DNA from: Methylococcaceae bacterium UBA7658
GTDB lineage: Bacteria > Pseudomonadota > Gammaproteobacteria > Methylococcales > Methylomonadaceae
Assembly: GCA_002483425.1 (NCBI GenBank)
Contig: DLHW01000064.1
Location: 36,610-100,609 of the forward strand
Length of the DNA stretch: 64,000 nucleotides
Direction of reading: 5' to 3'
Made by a program: the position numbers and the translations under genes. The notes beneath the pieces were generated by a model. That model was given only the letters and a program-made list of their open reading frames with translations. It ran no database searches and was not told the origin of the DNA. Positions 58,033 through 64,000 of the stretch are shown piece by piece (position 1 is the stretch's first letter; every line of letters starts with the position of its first letter).

Positions 58033-61000
58033 TTAGGTCAGACTACTGTGCAAATCCTGCAAACAGTTGACATCGCCCGCTTCCAACTCTCCTAGCGCAT
58101 AGCAAGCCGCCTTGGCTCCGGCCATCGTCGTATAGTAAGTCACCCGGTGTTGCAACGCCTCCCGGCGCATAGTGAACGAATCCGAAATCGCTTTCTTACC
58201 TTCGGTTGTATTGATAATCAATTGAATTTGATCGTTTTTAATCATATCGACCGTATTAGGGCGGCCTTCGTTAACCTTATCCACCACTTCGCAAGGAATG
58301 CCGATTTCTTTCAAATAGCGCGCCGTGCCTCGTGTCGCCACAATCTGGTAATTCTTGCCGACCAGCATTCTGGCAATTTCGGATAATTTAGGCTTATCGG
58401 CATCGCGTATGCTGATTAACACCTTGCCGCTGGCGTTCAGGTTAACCCCGGTAGCGCGCTGCGATTTGGCAAACGCCTCACCGAACGTTTTACCCACACC
58501 CATGACTTCGCCCGTGGATTTCATTTCCGGTCCCAACAAGGGATCGACGCCGGGAAATTTAACAAAAGGAAACACGGCTTCCTTTACCGAGTAATAATCC
58601 GGGATACGCTCGACGGTGACACCTTGTTGCGCCAATGTCTTACCCACCATGCAGCGGGCGGCTATCTTCGCCAACGGATAACCGGTGGCTTTCGACACAA
58701 AAGGCGCGGTGCGCGATGCTCTGGGATTGACTTCCAGCACGTAAATATCCTCGCCCTGGATAGCAAACTGGGTATTCATAAGACCGCAAACACCTAAGGC
58801 TTCCGCCATCTTGCCGACCTGTTCGCGCAATTGGTCTTGAATAGCCTGCGCCAATTCGTACGGCGGCAACGAACAAGCCGAATCGCCGGAATGAATCCCT
58901 GCTTGCTCGATGTGCTCCATCAAACCGCCGATCAACACCCGTTCGCCGTCGTAAATCGCATCGACATCCATTTCGACAGCATCGTCCAGAAACCGGTCCA
59001 ATAACACCGGCGAATCATGAGACACGCTCACGGCTTCTTTCATGTAACGCTGTAAGCCTTCCTCATTGAACACGATTTCCATCGCGCGACCGCCCAAAAC
59101 ATAAGAAGGCCGGACGACCAGCGGATATCCCAGCTCGCGCGCCGCACTGATCGCCTGCTCAATCGATCGCGCCGTCGCATTGGGCGGTTGCTTCAAGTTC
59201 AGCCGCTCCAGCAGTTTTTGGAAACGCTCCCGGTCTTCCGCCAAGTCTATAGAATCGGGCGAAGTGCCGATAATCGGCACACCTGCAGCCTCTAACGCCT
59301 TAGCCAGTTTCAACGGCGTTTGCCCGCCGTATTGAACAATAACGCCTTTCGGTTTTTCGATATGCACGATTTCGAGCACATCTTCGAGCGTAAGGGATTC
59401 GAAATACAATCGGTCGGACGTATCGAAATCAGTGGATACGGTTTCCGGATTACAATTGACCATAATGGTTTCATAACCGTCCTCCCGTAACGCCAACGCT
59501 GCATGGACGCAACAATAATCGAATTCGATGCCCTGCCCTATGCGATTCGGCCCGCCGCCTAGAATGATAATTTTTTCTTTGCCGGTCACCCTTGCCTCGC
59601 ATTCTTCCTCGTAAGTTGAATACAAATAAGCGGTGTCCGAAGTGAATTCGGCGGCGCAGGAATCGATCCGCTTATAAACCGGATGGATAGCTTGTTTAAA
59701 TCGTACATTGCGGATTTCGTGTTCCGCCGTTTCCAGCAATTTGGCTAAACGCTGATCGGAAAATCCCTTGCGTTTGAGCTTGTAGAGCTCACCTTCTTTC
59801 AAGGTGGCCAAGGTTTTAGTGGCCAGCGATTGCTCGGTTAAGACCAAATCTTCGATTTGAGCCAAAAACCACGGATCGATTTTGCTGATTTCATGCACGT
59901 CTTCTAAAGCCATGCCGCTGCGGAACGCATCGGCCACATAAAGCAACCGATCCGGCCCCGGATGGCGAAGTTCACGCTGAATCTTGTCGCGGGCGTCTTC
60001 TTCTTGCAAATCGACAACTTCATTGAGTCCGTTGATGCCGATTTCCAAACCGCGCAAGGCTTTTTGCAGGGATTCCTGGAACGTTCTGCCGATCGCCATG
60101 ACTTCACCGACCGATTTCATCTGGGTAGTCAAACGGTCGTCGGCTTGCGGGAATTTTTCAAAGGCGAAACGCGGCACTTTGGTGACCACATAATCGATCG
60201 CCGGTTCGAATGATGCCGGAGTTGCGCCGCCGGTAATTTCATTTTTCAATTCATCCAAGGTGTAACCGACCGCCAGTTTTGCCGCAACCTTGGCAATAGG
60301 AAAACCGGTTGCCTTGGACGCTAACGCCGACGAACGCGAAACCCGTGGGTTCATCTCGATCACGATCAAACGGCCGTCCGCCGGATTAATCGCTACCTGC
60401 ACGTTGGAACCGCCGGTATCGACGCCGATTTCCCGCAGCACCGCACACGCGACATTCCGCAGGATTTGATATTCCTTGTCGGTCAGGGTTTGCGCGGGCG
60501 CGACGGTTATCGAATCGCCGGTATGCACACCCATCGGATCGAAGTTTTCAATCGAGCAAACGATGATACAGTTATCTTTGGAATCGCGCACCACCTCCAT
60601 CTCAAACTCTTTCCAGCCCAGGACGGATTCCTCGATTAATAGTTCATTGGTGGGCGACAAATACAAGCCGCGTTCGCAGATTTCGATGAACTCTTCTTTA
60701 TTGTAAGCAATCCCGCCGCCGCTGCCGCCCATCGTGAAAGACGGCCGGATGATAGTTGGATAGCCGACTTCTTGTTGCGCCGCCAAAGCTTCTTCCATGG
60801 TGTGCGCAACCTTGGATTTGGCGACTTCAAAGCCGATTTTCCGCATCGCTTGATTAAACAACTCCCGGTCTTCGGCTTTTTTTATCGCTTCCTTGGTTGC
60901 GCCGATCATTTCCACGCCGTACTTTGCCAATACGCCGTGTTCGTCCAAGGCTAAGGCGCAATTCAATGCGGTTTGTCCGCCCATCGTCGGTAACACAGCG

Positions 61001-61251
61001 TCAGGCCGTTCCTTTTCGATGATCTTCTCAACCGTTTGCCAGTCGATCGGCTCGATATAAATGGCATCGGCCATCTCGGGATCGGTCATGATGGTGGCGG
61101 GATTCGAGTTGACCAGGATAACCCGGTAGCCTTCCTCGCGTAACGCTTTGCACGCCTGGGTGCCGGAGTAGTCGAACTCGCACGCCTGCCCTATGACAAT
61201 TGGCCCAGCGCCCAATAACAAAATCGATTTTATGTCGGTTCTTTTTGGCAT
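58033..61251 (-). CDS. carB: Carbamoyl-phosphate synthase large subunit
   Basis: The 1072-residue subunit has the duplicated ATP-grasp layout. [19 protein letters not shown] opens the first half and [19 protein letters not shown] the second; [20 protein letters not shown] and [20 protein letters not shown] are the two ATP loops. The last 130 residues ([14 protein letters not shown]) are the MGS-like allosteric domain that binds UMP and ornithine in E. coli. It makes carbamoyl phosphate for arginine and pyrimidines with CarA, whose gene ends 19 bases upstream. Confidence 0.98.
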   Translation of the reverse strand: MPKRTDIKSILLLGAGPIVIGQACEFDYSGTQACKALREEGYRVILVNSNPATIMTDPEMADAIYIEPIDWQTVEKIIEKERPDAVLPTMGGQTALNCALALDEHGVLAKYGVEMIGATKEAIKKAEDRELFNQAMRKIGFEVAKSKVAHTMEEALAAQQEVGYPTIIRPSFTMGGSGGGIAYNKEEFIEICERGLYLSPTNELLIEESVLGWKEFEMEVVRDSKDNCIIVCSIENFDPMGVHTGDSITVAPAQTLTDKEYQILRNVACAVLREIGVDTGGSNVQVAINPADGRLIVIEMNPRVSRSSALASKATGFPIAKVAAKLAVGYTLDELKNEITGGATPASFEPAIDYVVTKVPRFAFEKFPQADDRLTTQMKSVGEVMAIGRTFQESLQKALRGLEIGINGLNEVVDLQEEDARDKIQRELRHPGPDRLLYVADAFRSGMALEDVHEISKIDPWFLAQIEDLVLTEQSLATKTLATLKEGELYKLKRKGFSDQRLAKLLETAEHEIRNVRFKQAIHPVYKRIDSCAAEFTSDTAYLYSTYEEECEARVTGKEKIIILGGGPNRIGQGIEFDYCCVHAALALREDGYETIMVNCNPETVSTDFDTSDRLYFESLTLEDVLEIVHIEKPKGVIVQYGGQTPLKLAKALEAAGVPIIGTSPDSIDLAEDRERFQKLLERLNLKQPPNATARSIEQAISAARELGYPLVVRPSYVLGGRAMEIVFNEEGLQRYMKEAVSVSHDSPVLLDRFLDDAVEMDVDAIYDGERVLIGGLMEHIEQAGIHSGDSACSLPPYELAQAIQDQLREQVGKMAEALGVCGLMNTQFAIQGEDIYVLEVNPRASRTAPFVSKATGYPLAKIAARCMVGKTLAQQGVTVERIPDYYSVKEAVFPFVKFPGVDPLLGPEMKSTGEVMGVGKTFGEAFAKSQRATGVNLNASGKVLISIRDADKPKLSEIARMLVGKNYQIVATRGTARYLKEIGIPCEVVDKVNEGRPNTVDMIKNDQIQLIINTTEGKKAISDSFTMRREALQHRVTYYTTMAGAKAACYALGELEAGDVNCLQDLHSSLT

Positions 61252-61270
61252 TGTTTAAACTGCTAAGAAA

Positions 61271-62407
61271 CTAATGTTTGCCGTGCCGGTTCATCATGGC
61301 GATGAATTCGTCGAACAGATCTTCCACATCATGCGGACCGGGACTGGCTTCGGGATGGCCTTGAAAGCTGAATGCAGAACAATCCGTGCGGCGAATTCCC
61401 TGCAAGCTGCCGTCGAATAAAGAATGATATGTCGCCTCGACATTGGCCGGCAGGCTACTTGCATCAACCGCAAAACCATGATTTTGGCTGCTGATGAGAA
61501 CCCGCCCGGTCGTTTTTTCTTGCACCGGATGGTTCGCGCCGTGATGTCCGAACTTCATTTTGACGGTTTTGGCGCCGCTCGCCAAGGCCAGTAATTGATG
61601 CCCAAGACAGATACCGAACACGGGAATTTTTACCGCCAAAATGGTTTTGATAGCTTCGACCGCGTAAGTACAAGGTTCTGGATCGCCGGGACCGTTGGAT
61701 AAGAACACGCCATCTGGATTCATTTCCAGCACTTTTTGCGCCGCTGTTTGGGCGGGCACGACGGTGACTTTACAGCCCCGGTTAACCAATAATCTTAAAA
61801 TGTTCCGCTTGATACCGAAGTCGTAAGCGACCACGTGTTTAGTCAGGCTTTGACCTTGGGTATGGCCTTGTTGCAAATCCCAAATGTTCTCAGTCCATTC
61901 GTAAGGCTTATCGGTAGTGACCACTTTCGCTAAATCCATGCCTTTCAAACCGGAAAAACCGCCGATGGCTTGCTTAGCTCTTGTCATATCAATTGTTTCA
62001 GCCGTTGCAATGCAACCGCGTTGCGCGCCTTTATCCCTCAGCAGCCGGGTTAATTTGCGGGTGTCTATGTCGGCAATAGCAACGACATTGTTGTCAAGTA
62101 AATACTCTTGCAGGGTTTTTTGCTTACGCCAGTTACTGGCGGCTAACGGCAAATTGCGGATCACTAAACCGCTCGCAAACACTTTAGCGGATTCGTTATC
62201 TTCGTCGTTCGTACCGGTATTACCAATGTGAGGATAGGTTAATGTCACGATTTGTTTGGCGTAGGACGGATCGCTCAAAATTTCCTGATAACCTGTCATC
62301 GCCGTATTGAATACAACTTCTCCCGCAACATAGCCGTCTGCGCCGACGCCTATGCCGTTGAATATCGTTCCATCTTCCAAAACCAATACTGCGGACTTTG
62401 CCAACAC
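61271..62407 (-). CDS. carA: Carbamoyl-phosphate synthase small (glutaminase) subunit
   Basis: The 378-residue subunit has the CarA N-domain ([18 protein letters not shown]) and a class I glutamine amidotransferase. [15 protein letters not shown] holds the catalytic Cys, and [13 protein letters not shown] the catalytic His and Glu. It hydrolyses glutamine and feeds ammonia to CarB. The start is GTG 62407 or the TTG right after it (62404); AAGG lies 4 bases before the GTG and 7 before the TTG. E. coli carA also uses TTG. A strong hairpin lies in the leader just upstream. Confidence 0.97.
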   Translation of the reverse strand: MLAKSAVLVLEDGTIFNGIGVGADGYVAGEVVFNTAMTGYQEILSDPSYAKQIVTLTYPHIGNTGTNDEDNESAKVFASGLVIRNLPLAASNWRKQKTLQEYLLDNNVVAIADIDTRKLTRLLRDKGAQRGCIATAETIDMTRAKQAIGGFSGLKGMDLAKVVTTDKPYEWTENIWDLQQGHTQGQSLTKHVVAYDFGIKRNILRLLVNRGCKVTVVPAQTAAQKVLEMNPDGVFLSNGPGDPEPCTYAVEAIKTILAVKIPVFGICLGHQLLALASGAKTVKMKFGHHGANHPVQEKTTGRVLISSQNHGFAVDASSLPANVEATYHSLFDGSLQGIRRTDCSAFSFQGHPEASPGPHDVEDLFDEFIAMMNRHGKH

Positions 62408-62425
62408 GTCACCTTAAATGTGCAA

Positions 62426-62457
62426 AACGGGGTGTAACCTGGCGGCAACACCCCGTT
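62426..62457 (-). promoter_or_regulatory. Leader hairpin upstream of carA
   Basis: AACGGGGTGT (62426-62435) and ACACCCCGTT (62448-62457) form a perfect 10-bp stem with a 12-base loop, ending 18 bases before the carA GTG. TTTT follows it on the minus strand, then the ribosome site. It could act as a transcription attenuator or affect translation; its distance of 220 bases from the gene upstream argues against a simple terminator for that gene. Confidence 0.6.
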
Positions 62458-62679
62458 ATTAAAACCATGAAAACCGAGTAATTTTACGGGATAAAGTCGC
62501 TTGGGTCATTAACAATTTTGAAACAAACCGTATACACCCCTAACATCTAGCCGCACAAAAAATACCTATATTATTGTTTTTTATATATTTATATTTTTAT
62601 CGATTTGGTCATTCAACCTTTGGAGTACAACGAATTACGCCGCCGAAAAATCAGCCCTGCTTTTAGTGCGCTTTCAGCA

Positions 62680-63297
62680 TCATTTCATAATGCCTAACGC
62701 GTCATAAGCCCCTCTCGTGCTCAACCGGATCGAGACCGGCTTATCGGTATCATTCTCCCAATACCAACCGTGAACACCTTCAAACGAGGCTGTTAATCTG
62801 CCGGAGGATTCAGCGCCCGTCGTTTCTAAATAGCTTTTAAAATAACCGTTAGTTGCGCCTTTAGGTTCGCCGTGAAAATCGAAATAAATTTGACCGTCAT
62901 CGGTTAACCAAGAAAACTCAAGCATTGCATTCTTCACCATTGCAAACTTGTACTCCAAACCTTTTTTGGGCGGAATCACAATCTCCACCGAATCTTTCCA
63001 TTCGATCTTATCGGCGTTTGGGAGCGGCTGCAGTTCGTTGTTCGCGCCGGTTTCATCATTAGCTGCAGAGTTGACGGCGCCGGACTGCTGAGAATTTGAA
63101 CAACCGGAATTTTTAGACTGAAAATCACCTTTAGACAAAGCCAGTAAACCCATTTTTCCGCCTAATCCGGTCGGGTCAATACCGTATTCTGCGGGTAACA
63201 CGGCGGCAAATAAAATAATTAGCGCTAAAAATATTGCGCCTAAGCTGGCATTGATAAGCGCTTTTACAGAACTATCCGGTAAATTTTCCTGATTCAC
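62680..63297 (-). CDS. Membrane-anchored periplasmic protein, partner of the HupE-like gene
   Basis: The 205-residue protein has one N-terminal membrane segment (LGAIFLALIILFAAVLPAEYGI, about 19-40), a low-complexity Ser/Asn linker (about 60-90), and a beta-rich domain: KIEWKDSVEIVIPPKKGLEY, FSWLTDDGQIYFDFHGEP, GVHGWYWENDTDKPVSIRL. The repeated mention of a fluid-exposed sandwich (HGWYWEN) resembles proteins annotated as transmembrane anchors beside HupE/UreJ genes. I cannot name a function. It lies 4 bases after the HupE-like gene, so they form one operon. Confidence 0.7.
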   Translation of the reverse strand: MNQENLPDSSVKALINASLGAIFLALIILFAAVLPAEYGIDPTGLGGKMGLLALSKGDFQSKNSGCSNSQQSGAVNSAANDETGANNELQPLPNADKIEWKDSVEIVIPPKKGLEYKFAMVKNAMLEFSWLTDDGQIYFDFHGEPKGATNGYFKSYLETTGAESSGRLTASFEGVHGWYWENDTDKPVSIRLSTRGAYDALGIMK

Positions 63298-63301
63298 AGC
63301 G

Positions 63302-63982
63302 TTATCCCTCCATTATAAAACCAGTTAGTTGATACCCAAATAAAACCCATCCGCTGGTCATTATTAAAGCATTGGTTACCGAAGCAAATGTGAAAAAACT
63401 TGCCGATCGCCGCCAAAAACCGAGCGCTATCAAAATGAATAATAAGGCTATACACTGCCCAATCTCTACGCCGATATTAAAAGCAACTAAATTCTGCCAT
63501 AAATAGTCTTTGGGTAAATTAAATTCCTGCAGTTTAGCCGCCAAGCCAAAACCATGAAATAAACCAAAAACCGCTACCGCTATTTTATTGTTAGGTTGAA
63601 AACCCATTAAGCGCCGGAAACCGCCTAAGTTGTCAAACGCCTTATAAACCACCGATAAACCGATAACGGCGTCAATTAAATGGGTATTAACGCGGTACTC
63701 AAGCAACACGCCGAGTAGTAAAGTTAAACTATGACCTAACGTAAACAGACTGACGTAAATCACTACATCCCGGAGACGGAATAAAAAGAAAATCACGCCC
63801 GCCAAAAAAAGCAAGTGATCATAGCCGGTTACCATGTGCTTAGCCCCGATATACGTAAATGCGCCAATCGCTAAGCCTTGGTTGGCCGTTAAAAAATTTT
63901 TTGTTGTTAGATCAACGCCGTGCGCAACAGCACAGGATAAATATGACAAAAACAACAATATAATCGCCATTGCTTTTAACAT
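63302..63982 (-). CDS. HupE/UreJ-like membrane protein
   Basis: The 226-residue protein starts with a signal-like helix (IILLFLSYLSCAVAHG) and has about six further membrane helices. GYDHLLFLAGVIFFLFRLRD, FTLGHSLTLLLGVLL and FGLFHGFGLAA contain the buried Asp and His residues (HLLF, GHS, HGFG) typical of the HupE/UreJ_2 family. Some members move Ni or Co; the metal here is not known, and no hydrogenase or urease gene is near. It starts at ATG 63982; any upstream gene lies outside the window. Confidence 0.82.
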   Translation of the reverse strand: MLKAMAIILLFLSYLSCAVAHGVDLTTKNFLTANQGLAIGAFTYIGAKHMVTGYDHLLFLAGVIFFLFRLRDVVIYVSLFTLGHSLTLLLGVLLEYRVNTHLIDAVIGLSVVYKAFDNLGGFRRLMGFQPNNKIAVAVFGLFHGFGLAAKLQEFNLPKDYLWQNLVAFNIGVEIGQCIALLFILIALGFWRRSASFFTFASVTNALIMTSGWVLFGYQLTGFIMEG

Positions 63983-64000
63983 GAGTTTCCTAAATATTCC

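Overview
The window looks like a chromosomal stretch of a gammaproteobacterium with moderate GC. Core gene orders are Pseudomonas/Xanthomonas-like: prmA-accC-accB-aroQ, clpS-clpA-infA, and carA-carB-greA-yhbY-rlmE-ftsH-glmM-tpiA-secG-tRNA-Leu. Together with a complete Na+-NQR operon, feoABC, ppk1 and glgP, this would suit a Methylococcales-type methanotroph or a relative. No methane-oxidation or rRNA gene is present, so the taxonomic guess is inference.

1-13124 (all minus strand): a glycan cluster. In transcription order it holds a 969-aa double GT2 glycosyltransferase, a secreted protein of unknown function, two sulfotransferase-like proteins with C-terminal beta-rich modules, a 947-aa protein with two N-terminal copies of that module followed by GT2 and GT-B domains, a third sulfotransferase, a WcbI-like protein, and an exported sialate-O-acetylesterase-like enzyme fused to a TIM-barrel glycosidase-like domain that runs off the window. 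It most likely builds and modifies a sulfated surface polysaccharide or glycan. It is the most novel-looking system here.

13125-31200: mostly housekeeping. A gap holds a MITE-like repeat. Then come a zinc-ribbon/DUF3426 protein, prmA, accC, accB and aroQ; the divergent glgP; purB, mnmA and a Nudix gene; a small lipoprotein; clpS-clpA; infA; and a coupled run of a PLP enzyme, a methyltransferase, ppk1 and def.

31200-36770: an accessory island. It holds a decayed RAYT transposase with REP-like palindromes, an apparently intact IS1111-type (IS110 family) element of about 1.4 kb with a noncoding 3' end that could encode its guide (bridge/seek) RNA, a 5'-truncated Rhs tail with a Cys-rich tip and a possible immunity gene, and a lone HerA-type ATPase.

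36770-64000: feoA-feoB-feoC under a recognisable Fur box, a second MITE-like repeat, a DinG/YoaA helicase with tsaB, sbcB, the short nqrM gene (59 aa), a DUF2845 protein, nqrABCDEF with its terminator, tRNA-Leu(GAG), and the secG-to-carA block. The window ends in a HupE/UreJ-like membrane protein and its membrane-anchored partner. Two departures from the usual gene order stand out: folP is missing between ftsH and glmM, and nqr follows tRNA-Leu where rimP-nusA-infB often lies.
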